This document shows, piece after piece, positions 1 to 6,608 of a stretch of DNA of 9,095 nucleotides. Position 1 is the stretch's first letter; the number at the start of each line of letters is the position of its first letter. Made by a program: the position numbers and the translations under genes. Source of the stretch: Litoreibacter sp. (GTDB lineage Bacteria > Pseudomonadota > Alphaproteobacteria > Rhodobacterales > Rhodobacteraceae); the NCBI GenBank assembly GCA_013042765.1, contig JABDPP010000013.1, forward strand, positions 1 through 9,095, in the 5' to 3' direction. A model generated the notes under the pieces. It was not told where the DNA came from and made no database searches. It saw only the letters and a list, made by a program, of their open reading frames with translations.

Positions 1-690
1 CTCGCCAAGGGTGGCAATGGCGGCTTCGGGAACCTGCATTTCAAATCCTCCACAAATCAGGCACCGCGCCGCGCCAATCCCGGCCAACCGGGGGTGGAAC
101 GTACCATCTGGCTGCGCCTCAAATTGATCGCGGATGCGGGGCTTCTGGGTCTGCCCAATGCCGGTAAGTCCACTTTCCTTGCGGCCTGTTCTAACGCGCG
201 ACCCAAGATCGCGGATTACCCGTTCACAACGCTGCACCCCAATCTCGGCGTGGTCGGGGTGGATAATGCGGAATTCGTTATGGCCGATATTCCCGGCCTG
301 ATTGCGGGCGCCCATGAGGGCAGGGGGATCGGCGACAGGTTCCTGGGCCATGTCGAGCGCTGCTCGGTCTTGCTGCATCTCGTCGACGGCACTTCGGAAA
401 CCGTGGTCGAGGATTACGAGACGATCATCCACGAGCTCGAAGCCTATGGCGGCGTTCTGGCCACCAAGCCGCGGGTGACCGCGCTCAACAAGATCGATGC
501 GCTGGAGCCCGAGGAAAAGGCAGAAAAGCTGTCCGCACTTGCCAAGGCTGCCGGTGGTCCGGTGATGGCCATGTCCGGCGTCAGCCAGGAGGGGCTCACC
601 AACGTGCTGCGTGCGGTGCGCGCCCAGATCGAGGATGACCGTATCCGAGAGAAGAAATCCAAGGAAAAGCCGGAAACATGGCATCCCTGA
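1..690 (+). CDS. obgE: GTPase Obg/CgtA, 5'-truncated by window edge
   Basis: This is the C-terminal 229 residues of the Obg/CgtA GTPase, a cytoplasmic protein that associates with the large ribosomal subunit and is linked to ribosome assembly and stress control. The reading frame is open from base 1, so about a third of the protein (most of the glycine-rich Obg domain) lies to the left. The end of that domain is visible as [11 protein letters not shown] near residues 4-15. The G domain follows, with the P-loop GLPNAGKST at residues 50-58, the switch region [12 protein letters not shown], the G3 motif DIPGL, the G4 motif NKID, and a G5-like SGVSQEGL. The gene ends in a short lysine/glutamate-rich tail. 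A GTG at 94 is internal to the conserved domain and is not a true start. The stop codon lies inside the beginning of proB, which suggests translational coupling. The family assignment is secure. Confidence 0.96.
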   Translation, partial: LAKGGNGGFGNLHFKSSTNQAPRRANPGQPGVERTIWLRLKLIADAGLLGLPNAGKSTFLAACSNARPKIADYPFTTLHPNLGVVGVDNAEFVMADIPGLIAGAHEGRGIGDRFLGHVERCSVLLHLVDGTSETVVEDYETIIHELEAYGGVLATKPRVTALNKIDALEPEEKAEKLSALAKAAGGPVMAMSGVSQEGLTNVLRAVRAQIEDDRIREKKSKEKPETWHP

Positions 691-1784
691 GCACTTATAA
701 ACGGCTTGTCATTAAGATCGGCTCGGCTCTGCTGGTCGATAGTGCGACCGGAAAGTTGCGCACGGACTGGTTGTGCGCTCTGGCCGCCGACGTCGCAGCC
801 CTCAAGGCGCGCGGGCAGGATGTCGTGCTCGTCTCCTCGGGCTCGATCGCGCTGGGGCGTGGTGCGCTTGGGCTAGGCAACGGGGCGCTGGCGCTGGAAA
901 AGTCGCAGGCCGCAGCCGCGGTGGGCCAGATCCGCCTTGCCCGGGCGTACGAAGACGCGCTCACACCCCATGACATCGTCACAGCGCAAGTTCTGGTGAC
1001 TCTTGAGGACAGCCGCGACCGCCGCCGCTACCTCAATTCCCGCGCCACGCTGGAACAGCTTTTGGGGCTTGGCGTGGTCCCCATCGTGAATGAGAACGAC
1101 ACCATCGCCACCGACGAAATTCGCTACGGCGACAATGACCGGCTGGCCGCGCAGGTCGCTGTGACCGTCGGTGCGGATCTGGTGATCCTGCTCAGCGACG
1201 TCGACGGGCTTTACACCGCCAATCCGGCGTTCGATGCCACGGCCACGCGGCTCGACCACGTCACCACGATCACACCCGAGATCGAAGCCATGGCCGGGGA
1301 TGCCGGTTCGGGCCTGTCCAAGGGCGGTATGAAAACGAAGCTCATGGCCGCCAGAACCGCCACAGCGGGCGGTGCGGCGCTTGTGATCACCCAAGGCACC
1401 GAGAACCACGCGCTCCGCGCTCTCGAAGCCGGCGCCAACGCCACCTGGTTCCAGGCGCAGGATGACCCGCAACTTGCGCGCAAGCGCTGGATCGCCGCGA
1501 TGAAGCCGAAGGGTGCTGTGCATGTAGATGCGGGTGCGGCCCGCGCGCTCGGCGCAGGTAAGTCGCTGTTGCCTGCCGGCGTGACCTCGGTCACTGGCCT
1601 GTTCGGGCGCGGTGATCCGATCGAGATCCTGTCGGCCGATGGCGATACGCTTGCCACCGGGCTGATCCGCTACACCGCCGAAGAGGCGCGCCAATTGCAG
1701 GGGCGGCACTCCTCCGAGATCGAAGCGATCCTGGGCTATCCGGGGCGCGCCGCCTTGGTGCATCGCGACGATATGGTGTTATAA
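678..1784 (+). CDS. proB: Glutamate 5-kinase with C-terminal PUA domain
   Basis: ProB phosphorylates L-glutamate with ATP to gamma-glutamyl phosphate, the first step of proline synthesis and the usual point of proline feedback inhibition. The 368-residue length matches the bacterial two-domain form. The amino-acid kinase domain (about residues 8-260) shows the N-terminal IKIGSALL, the SSGSIALG loop at 53-60, the substrate-binding [10 protein letters not shown] starting at 138, GDND at 151-154, [11 protein letters not shown] at 173-183 and GGMKTKL at 216-222. A PUA domain follows from about 276 to 360 ([20 protein letters not shown]). The ATG at 678 overlaps the obgE stop by 13 nt. A purine-rich AAGGA lies about 12 nt upstream, so initiation may rely partly on ribosomes finishing obgE. 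The product should pass its unstable acyl phosphate to ProA, encoded next. Function is confident; the precise start is likely but not proven. Confidence 0.96.
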   Translation: MASLSTYKRLVIKIGSALLVDSATGKLRTDWLCALAADVAALKARGQDVVLVSSGSIALGRGALGLGNGALALEKSQAAAAVGQIRLARAYEDALTPHDIVTAQVLVTLEDSRDRRRYLNSRATLEQLLGLGVVPIVNENDTIATDEIRYGDNDRLAAQVAVTVGADLVILLSDVDGLYTANPAFDATATRLDHVTTITPEIEAMAGDAGSGLSKGGMKTKLMAARTATAGGAALVITQGTENHALRALEAGANATWFQAQDDPQLARKRWIAAMKPKGAVHVDAGAARALGAGKSLLPAGVTSVTGLFGRGDPIEILSADGDTLATGLIRYTAEEARQLQGRHSSEIEAILGYPGRAALVHRDDMVL

Positions 1785-1863
1785 CCGCGCGGTGCGATGG
1801 ATGCGGGACGGGGCGATGACCCGGGCCGAGACAAAGATACAGGGACGAAACAGCAAGGCTGAG

Positions 1864-3132
1864 ATGATGAAAGACCTCGAAAACATCCCCGAACTGATGG
1901 CCGGGATCGGCCAACGCGCCAAAGCCGCCGCGGCCGAGCTGTCTTTCGCCCCGGCCGAGCGCAAGACCGCAGCTCTCAATGCAGCGGCCGATGCCGTCTG
2001 GGCAGGCCGCGCGGATATCATCGCCGCCAACGCCAAAGACCTCGAGTACGGCCGCGAAAAGGGCCTGTCGCCTGCGATGATGGACCGGCTGATGCTCGAT
2101 GAAGACCGCATCAAGGGCATCGTAGACGGCCTGCGCGCAGTGGCGGGACAGGACGATCCCGTGGGCGAGGTTCTCGCCGAATGGGATCGTCCCAGCGGGC
2201 TGCATATCAAGCGCGTGCGCACACCGCTTGGTGTGATCGGCGTGATTTATGAAAGCCGCCCCAACGTGACGGCGGATGCCGGCGCGCTTTGCCTGAAATC
2301 AGGCAATGCTGTGATCCTGCGCGGCGGTTCGGAAAGCTTCCATTCTTCCGGTGCGATCCATGCCTGCCTCGTGCAGGGCCTGAGCGCGGCCGGACTGCCG
2401 GCCGACGCCATTCAGCTTGTGCCTACGCGCGATCGCGCCGCGGTCAGCGAGATGCTGAAAATGACCGATACGATTGACGTGATCGTGCCGCGCGGCGGCA
2501 AGGGTCTTGTCGGCCTCGTCCAGCGCGAGGCCCGTGTGCCGGTCTTTGCCCATCTCGAAGGGATCGTGCATGTCTATCTCGACAAGCACGCGGACGCAGA
2601 AAGGGCGCTGAAAGTCGTTCTCAACGCGAAAACTCGGCGTACCGGTATTTGCGGCGCTGCCGAATGCCTGCTGATCCACGAAGATATCGTCGACACGATC
2701 GGGCAGGGGGTCCTGCGCGCCCTGATCGATGCCGGTGTCACCGTCCATGCCGACGAGACCCTGCAAAAGATCGAGGGGACCGTGCCCGCCTCCGAAGAGG
2801 ACTGGGGCTTTGAATATCTCGATATGGAAATCGCGGCGAAAACGGTCTCCGACGTGAACGCGGCGATGGACCATATCCGGACCTACGGCTCGAACCACAC
2901 CGATTGCATCATCACCGAGGACCAGCCCACCGCGGACCTGTTCCTGAGCCGGCTCGACAGCGCCATCCTGATGCACAACGCCTCCACCCAGTTTGCCGAT
3001 GGCGGCGAGTTCGGCATGGGCGCGGAGATCGGGATCGCCACCGGCAAAATGCACGCGCGCGGCCCGGTGGGCGCGACACAGCTCACCAGCTTCAAATATA
3101 TCGTTTCAGGCGAAGGAACAACGCGCCCATGA
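1864..3132 (+). CDS. proA: Gamma-glutamyl phosphate reductase
   Basis: ProA reduces gamma-glutamyl phosphate with NADPH to glutamate 5-semialdehyde, the second step of proline synthesis. It belongs to the aldehyde dehydrogenase superfamily. Visible signatures include [20 protein letters not shown] in the cofactor domain, [10 protein letters not shown], a VPRGGKGLV segment, [17 protein letters not shown] with the expected catalytic cysteine at residue 263, [13 protein letters not shown], and a C-terminal [17 protein letters not shown] chose the ATG at 1864 because AAGG sits a few bases upstream and the resulting 422 residues fit the family's usual 415-425. The frame is open back to an ATG at 1792, which would add a 24-residue arginine-rich leader with no similarity to the domain. 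The adjacent ATG at 1867 is an equally possible start. The gene follows proB and overlaps the next gene by 4 nt, so the three are probably co-transcribed. Confidence 0.95.
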   Translation: MMKDLENIPELMAGIGQRAKAAAAELSFAPAERKTAALNAAADAVWAGRADIIAANAKDLEYGREKGLSPAMMDRLMLDEDRIKGIVDGLRAVAGQDDPVGEVLAEWDRPSGLHIKRVRTPLGVIGVIYESRPNVTADAGALCLKSGNAVILRGGSESFHSSGAIHACLVQGLSAAGLPADAIQLVPTRDRAAVSEMLKMTDTIDVIVPRGGKGLVGLVQREARVPVFAHLEGIVHVYLDKHADAERALKVVLNAKTRRTGICGAAECLLIHEDIVDTIGQGVLRALIDAGVTVHADETLQKIEGTVPASEEDWGFEYLDMEIAAKTVSDVNAAMDHIRTYGSNHTDCIITEDQPTADLFLSRLDSAILMHNASTQFADGGEFGMGAEIGIATGKMHARGPVGATQLTSFKYIVSGEGTTRP

Positions 3133-4307
3133 GTGATACTCCCGACAACCTCGTGCGCCGCACCCCCTGGCCCCAGAGCATCAGCCGTGCCGTCGTCACG
3201 CCGCTGCAACCGTCCGTGGTTTATGCCTCGCCCGATCCGGACACGCTCGACGCGCAATATGAGGGCCGCGAACACGGCTATACCTATTCGCGCGAAGGCC
3301 ACCCCAATGCCAGCGTTCTGGCCGCCAAGATCGATGCGCTGGAAACCGGCGCTGAAGGTGGCTTTGTCACGGCCTCCGGCATGGCGGCTGTGACCGCCAC
3401 GATGCTGGGCCTGCTCGACACCGGCGATCACATCATCGGCGGTGACCAGCTTTACGGCCGCAGCCTGCGAATGCTGACACAGGACCTGCCGCGCCTCGGG
3501 ATCACCGCCACGCTGGCCGATCCCACCGATGCCGCCGCGATCGAGGCCGCGATCACCCCGAAAACCCGGCTGATTCTTGTGGAAGTCGTCTCGAACCCGA
3601 CCCTGCGCGTCGCTGACATGGAGGCCATTGCCGAGATCGCCAAACGTCGCGGGCTGATCCTTGTTGTGGACAACACCTTCACCACGCCGCGCGCCTACCG
3701 CGCTTTCGAGCACGGGGCCGATGTGGTGATCCACTCGGTCACCAAACTGCTGGCCGGCCATTCCGACGCCATGCTGGGCTATGTCTGCGCCCGTTCACCC
3801 GAGCACCGCACCGCGATCGAGGGCACGATTGTCACGCTCGGCCTGACGCCGAGCCCCTATGATTGCTGGATGGCCGAACGCGGGCTGATGAGCTTCCACC
3901 TGCGCTATGACCGCGCCGAGGAGAACGCCGCTGCACTGGCCGATCACATCGCCGGTCTGCAGGGTCTGCGGCAGGTGCTCTATCCGGGCCGCCCGGATCA
4001 CCCCGATCACAATCGCGCCGGCGCGCTGCTTGGCCCGCGCTTCGGCAACATGGTCAGCTTTGTGCTCGACGGTGGCCGGGCAGAGGCCAACGCGTTGAGC
4101 CGCGCCATGCCCAACATGGCGTTCGCACCGACACTGGGCGACATCGGCACCACGCTGAGCCACGCGGCCTCGTCCTCGCATCGCGGGTTGACCGAGGAAG
4201 GCCGCGCCAAGCTCGGCATCTCCGAAGGTTTCTTCCGCGTCTCCGTCGGTGTCGAGGATATCGAGCTGCTGAAAGCCGAGTTCACGCGCGGGTTCGCAGC
4301 CCTCTGA
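3129..4307 (+). CDS. Cys/Met-metabolism PLP-dependent enzyme (cystathionine beta-lyase / gamma-synthase family)
   Basis: This 392-residue protein is a fold-type I PLP enzyme of the cystathionine gamma-synthase/beta-lyase family, which handles transsulfuration or direct sulfhydrylation of sulfur amino acids in the cytoplasm. It shows [20 protein letters not shown] (the Y-x-R element that reaches the neighbouring subunit's cofactor), the glycine-rich [10 protein letters not shown], the ring-stacking tyrosine in [16 protein letters not shown] with the pyridine-contacting Asp181, and [12 protein letters not shown] with the Schiff-base Lys206. A C-terminal [18 protein letters not shown] and FRVSVGVED carry the arginine that would bind substrate carboxylate. 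The ATG at 3129 overlaps the proA stop as ATGA, indicating translational coupling. A longer frame back to 2904 lies wholly within proA and is not used. Sequence alone cannot separate beta-lyase, gamma-synthase, gamma-lyase or O-acyl-homoserine sulfhydrylase activity, so I give no symbol. metC is a reasonable candidate. Confidence 0.92.
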   Translation: MSDTPDNLVRRTPWPQSISRAVVTPLQPSVVYASPDPDTLDAQYEGREHGYTYSREGHPNASVLAAKIDALETGAEGGFVTASGMAAVTATMLGLLDTGDHIIGGDQLYGRSLRMLTQDLPRLGITATLADPTDAAAIEAAITPKTRLILVEVVSNPTLRVADMEAIAEIAKRRGLILVVDNTFTTPRAYRAFEHGADVVIHSVTKLLAGHSDAMLGYVCARSPEHRTAIEGTIVTLGLTPSPYDCWMAERGLMSFHLRYDRAEENAAALADHIAGLQGLRQVLYPGRPDHPDHNRAGALLGPRFGNMVSFVLDGGRAEANALSRAMPNMAFAPTLGDIGTTLSHAASSSHRGLTEEGRAKLGISEGFFRVSVGVEDIELLKAEFTRGFAAL

Positions 4308-4314
4308 AAGCCTT

Positions 4315-4329
4315 GGGAGGGGCTGGGAG
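4315..4329 (+). promoter_or_regulatory. Ribosome binding region deciding the phoR start
   Basis: The 26-nt gap between the PLP enzyme gene and phoR contains two purine runs, GGGAGGGG at 4315-4322 and GGGAG at 4325-4329. The second is four bases from the ATG at 4334, which favours that ATG over the TTG at 4313, since the TTG partly precedes these runs. No promoter-like sequence is evident in so short a gap, so read-through from the upstream genes probably supplies at least some phoR message. This is inferred from spacing only. Confidence 0.55.
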
Positions 4330-4333
4330 CATC

Positions 4334-5380
4334 ATGTTGACGCCGTCTGTTCAGTCCGTCCTGGCCGGCGTGCCGATCCCGGTGATGGTGATCGATGCCA
4401 ATTACCGTGTCATCATGACCAACGGTCCGACGGTTGAGCTGTTCAGCAACGATCCGCTCGGGATGAATGCCGTGACCCTGCTGCGTCAAGCCGCGGTGCT
4501 CGCGGCGATGGACCACGCCGTGCGCGACGGGCGGGATAGCTCAGCCCGGTTCGTGTTCAGCGGAATTTCCGGCGAAGTCACCTATGATTTCAAAGCGCAT
4601 CCGCTCCTCGATGAGGCGGGCGGCATCAGCGGCGCCGTGCTGAGTTTTGAAGATCACAGCCAGATGGAGGAATCCGAGCTGATCCGGCGCGACTTCATCG
4701 CCAATGTCAGCCACGAGCTGCGCACGCCTCTGACCAGCCTGACCGGATTTATAGAGACCCTGAAAACCTCGGCCCGCGACGACCCCGAGGCGCGCAGCCG
4801 ATTCCTCGAGATCATGGAAACGGAAGCCCACCGGATGGGCCGTATGGTCCGCGATCTCCTGTCTTTGAGCCGGGTCGAGGCCGACGAGCGGGTGCGCCCG
4901 CGTGATCAGGTCGACCTTTCCTCCGTTGTGCGATCGGTGATCGCCACGCTGGAGGGCAAACTGAAGAACGCCGATATCGCAATCGATACTGAAGGCGTTG
5001 ACGCGGTCCATTTGGTGATGGGCGACCGGGACCAGCTGACCCAACTATTCCTCAACCTCATTGAGAACGCGATCAAGTATGGTGGATCGGGGAAAGTGAT
5101 CCGGGTTTCGATCAGCGAGACACCGATTGATCGCGCGCTGCGCCTTCCGGCAGTGCGCGCGGACGTGATTGATCAAGGCGAGGGAATCGATCCGTTACAT
5201 TTGCCCCGCCTGACAGAGCGGTTTTATCGTATCGACGACCACAGAAGTCGCGAAATGGGCGGGACAGGGCTTGGACTGGCGATTGTGAAGCATATCGTGA
5301 ACCGTCACCGTGGGCGTCTGAAAATTGTTTCGCAACAAGGCGAAGGCAGCACGTTTTCGGTCATTCTTCCGGCCGCCTGA
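4334..5380 (+). CDS. phoR: PhoR-type phosphate regulon sensor histidine kinase
   Basis: This is a histidine kinase expected to autophosphorylate and pass phosphate to the response regulator PhoB when phosphate is scarce, switching on the pst genes. The 348 residues comprise an N-terminal PAS-like domain (about 5-105, PVMVIDANYRVIMTNG), a HisKA dimerisation domain with FIANVSHELRTPLTSL and phospho-acceptor His127, and a HATPase domain. The ATPase domain has the N box LNLIENAIKYG (Asn241, Asn245), the G1 motif DQGEGID, the F box ERFYRIDD, and the G2 motif GGTGLGLAIVKHIV. I see no transmembrane segment, unlike the membrane-bound E. coli PhoR. I prefer the ATG at 4334 because GGGAG lies four bases before it. 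A TTG at 4313 would add seven residues but has a poor ribosome site. The symbol rests on domain order plus position beside pstSCA; the kinase class itself is certain. Confidence 0.92.
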   Translation: MLTPSVQSVLAGVPIPVMVIDANYRVIMTNGPTVELFSNDPLGMNAVTLLRQAAVLAAMDHAVRDGRDSSARFVFSGISGEVTYDFKAHPLLDEAGGISGAVLSFEDHSQMEESELIRRDFIANVSHELRTPLTSLTGFIETLKTSARDDPEARSRFLEIMETEAHRMGRMVRDLLSLSRVEADERVRPRDQVDLSSVVRSVIATLEGKLKNADIAIDTEGVDAVHLVMGDRDQLTQLFLNLIENAIKYGGSGKVIRVSISETPIDRALRLPAVRADVIDQGEGIDPLHLPRLTERFYRIDDHRSREMGGTGLGLAIVKHIVNRHRGRLKIVSQQGEGSTFSVILPAA

Positions 5381-5405
5381 AAAGTTTTCTCAGACAATTC
5401 TGGGT

Positions 5406-5423
5406 CCGTCATAAAACTTTTAC
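5406..5423 (+). promoter_or_regulatory. Candidate Pho box 1 (PhoB-binding site) upstream of pstS
   Basis: The 18 bases read CCGTCAT-AAAA-CTTTTAC. Against the classical Pho box (two CTGTCAT-like 7-mers separated by a 4-bp AT spacer), the first half-site matches at 6 of 7 positions, the spacer is fully A, and the second half-site matches at 5 of 7. It lies about 100 bp before the pstS start, in an AT-rich gap unlike the GC-rich surroundings, and directly after phoR. Phosphate-limited activation of pstS by phosphorylated PhoB is established in many proteobacteria. Its operation here is inferred from sequence and context. Confidence 0.7.
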
Positions 5424-5427
5424 AGAA

Positions 5428-5445
5428 ACTTCACAAAAACTCATT
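5428..5445 (+). promoter_or_regulatory. Candidate second, weaker Pho box in phase with box 1
   Basis: ACTTCAC-AAAA-ACTCATT continues the 7+4 pattern begun at 5406, so four half-sites start at 5406, 5417, 5428 and 5439, each 11 bp apart. The half-site ACTTCAC keeps the TCAC core and the spacer is AAAA. The last half-site is poor and may be chance. A spacing of 11 bp places successive half-sites on the same face of the helix, as expected for head-to-tail PhoB binding. Support is weaker than for box 1. Confidence 0.45.
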
Positions 5446-5453
5446 CACCGGCC

Positions 5454-5459
5454 TTTAGA
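5454..5459 (+). promoter_or_regulatory. Possible -10 element of the pstS promoter
   Basis: TTTAGA lies 8 bp after the end of the Pho-box array. In PhoB-dependent promoters the Pho box replaces the -35 hexamer and sits roughly ten bases ahead of the -10 element, so the position is right. The match to TATAAT is only moderate. A start near 5466 would give a leader of about 55 nt before pstS. An alternative -10-like sequence (CATACT, 5504-5509) is too close to the start codon to be convincing. Confidence 0.3.
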
Positions 5460-5521
5460 CGGCAGTCTCAGGATGTCCTGCAACGGGGCATTCGAGGCTT
5501 AAACATACTAGGGGGAAACGC

Positions 5522-6505
5522 ATGTCGTTCTTCAAGATTGCCGCAACTACCGCACTGGTAGCCGCAACCGCAGCAACTGCAGCCGCAGCTCGCGACCAAA
5601 TTCGCATCGTCGGCTCTTCTACCGTATTTCCGTTCTCGACCGCTGTCGCCGAGCAGTTCGGCCGCAGCACCGATTTCCAGACACCTGTCGTTGAATCGAC
5701 CGGTTCCGGCGGTGGTCTGAAGCTGTTCTGCGCCGGTGTCGGCACCGATCATCCGGACATCACCAACGCGTCGCGTCGGATGAAAGAAAAAGAATTCAAG
5801 CTCTGCGCTGAAAACGGCGTCACCGAAGTGACAGAAGCTGTCATCGGCTACGACGGTATCGTCATGGCCAACGCTAAAGGCGGCCCCGAGTTTTCCGTGA
5901 CCCGCGAGCAGATCGTAATCGCTCTGGCCGAGCAGGGCCCGAAGCCCACCATGTGGAACGAAGTTGATCCGTCGCTCCCGGCGATCAAGATCGAAGTCCT
6001 CGGCCCGCCACCGTCCTCCGGCACCCGTGACGCGTTCGAAGAGCTGGTCATGGAAGAGGGCTGTGAAGGGGCAGGCATCGAGTGTGACGGGATTTCCATC
6101 CGCGAAGATGGCGCCTACATCGAAGCTGGCGAGAACGACAACCTGATTGTCTCCAAGCTGGAAGCCAACCCGAACGCTGTTGGCGTCTTCGGTTTCTCCT
6201 TCCTCGACCAGAACTCCGACGCGCTGCAGGGCGCAACCGTTGACGGTGTCGAGCCTGAGTTCGACAACATCGCGGCTGGCGACTACCCGGTCTCCCGCTC
6301 GCTGTTCTTCTATATCAAGAACGCGCACGTTGGTGTTGTTCCGGGCATTCAGGAATTCGCAAGCGAGTTCATGTCCGACGCAGCTGCTGGTGAAGAAGGC
6401 TACCTGGTCGACAAGGGCCTGATCCCGCTGCCGGAAGATGCTTTCGAGGCGATCTCGGGCAACGTTGCATCCCTGAAGCCGCTGACCGCTGCCGACTTCA
6501 AGTAA
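5522..6505 (+). CDS. pstS: Periplasmic phosphate-binding protein PstS
   Basis: PstS captures inorganic phosphate in the periplasm and delivers it to the PstCA channel of the high-affinity ABC importer. The 327-residue protein begins with a Sec-type signal peptide: a short FFK start, an alanine-rich hydrophobic core, and probable cleavage after Ala23 (AAA|RDQ). The mature protein opens with IRIVGSSTVFPF, the phosphate-contacting loop typical of the family. STGSGGGLKLFCAG follows, then GPPPSSGTRDAF at about 161-172, another ligand-binding loop. Cysteines at 70, 95, 181 and 188 could form two disulfides in the periplasm; this is inference. AGGGGG at 5510-5515 is a strong ribosome site six bases from the ATG. 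Compared with its neighbours the gene uses GAA, GCT and GTT codons more freely, in keeping with high expression. It sits behind the Pho-box array and ahead of a hairpin that sets it off from pstC. Confidence 0.95.
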   Translation: MSFFKIAATTALVAATAATAAAARDQIRIVGSSTVFPFSTAVAEQFGRSTDFQTPVVESTGSGGGLKLFCAGVGTDHPDITNASRRMKEKEFKLCAENGVTEVTEAVIGYDGIVMANAKGGPEFSVTREQIVIALAEQGPKPTMWNEVDPSLPAIKIEVLGPPPSSGTRDAFEELVMEEGCEGAGIECDGISIREDGAYIEAGENDNLIVSKLEANPNAVGVFGFSFLDQNSDALQGATVDGVEPEFDNIAAGDYPVSRSLFFYIKNAHVGVVPGIQEFASEFMSDAAAGEEGYLVDKGLIPLPEDAFEAISGNVASLKPLTAADFK

Positions 6506-6521
6506 TCGGCTCTGATCTATC

Positions 6522-6551
6522 CGGAGCGGGCAACTAAGCTTGCCCGCTCCG
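6522..6551 (+). terminator. Strong intercistronic stem-loop after pstS
   Basis: A perfect 12-bp stem (6522-6533 pairing with 6540-6551; arms CGGAGCGGGCAA and TTGCCCGCTCCG) encloses a 6-nt loop, CTAAGC. It begins 16 nt after the pstS stop and ends 57 nt before pstC. It lacks the downstream run of T expected of a strong intrinsic terminator, since GACCTGAAAG follows. The likely role is partial termination or protection of the pstS 3' end from exonucleases, leaving more pstS than pstCA message. The structure is seen directly; the function is inferred. Confidence 0.75.
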
Positions 6552-6608
6552 ACCTGAAAGACTAAGCGAAGACAGCCGAAAAAGGCAGATTCGCAAGGAC
6601 GAGGCCAC

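Noticed and set aside
94..96. GTG as the start of the Obg gene
   Set aside because: The frame is open and matches the Obg domain upstream of it to the window edge, so the gene is simply cut by the window.
873..1763. 296-codon minus-strand open frame opposite proB
   Set aside because: It lies wholly within proB, whose kinase motifs are clear. The antisense product is histidine/glycine/arginine-rich without a domain, typical of a shadow frame.
2904..3128. Upstream extension of the PLP enzyme frame into proA
   Set aside because: The added residues are arginine/histidine-rich and are the out-of-frame reading of proA's conserved C-terminal region. The ATGA overlap at 3129 gives a normal family length.
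2883..3761. 292-codon minus-strand frame spanning proA and the PLP enzyme gene
   Set aside because: It crosses two confidently coding genes on the other strand and shows no ribosome site or recognisable family.
5391..5402. Short CAGA/TCTG inverted repeat after phoR as a terminator
   Set aside because: The stem is only 4 bp and is not followed by a T run, so it is too weak to call.
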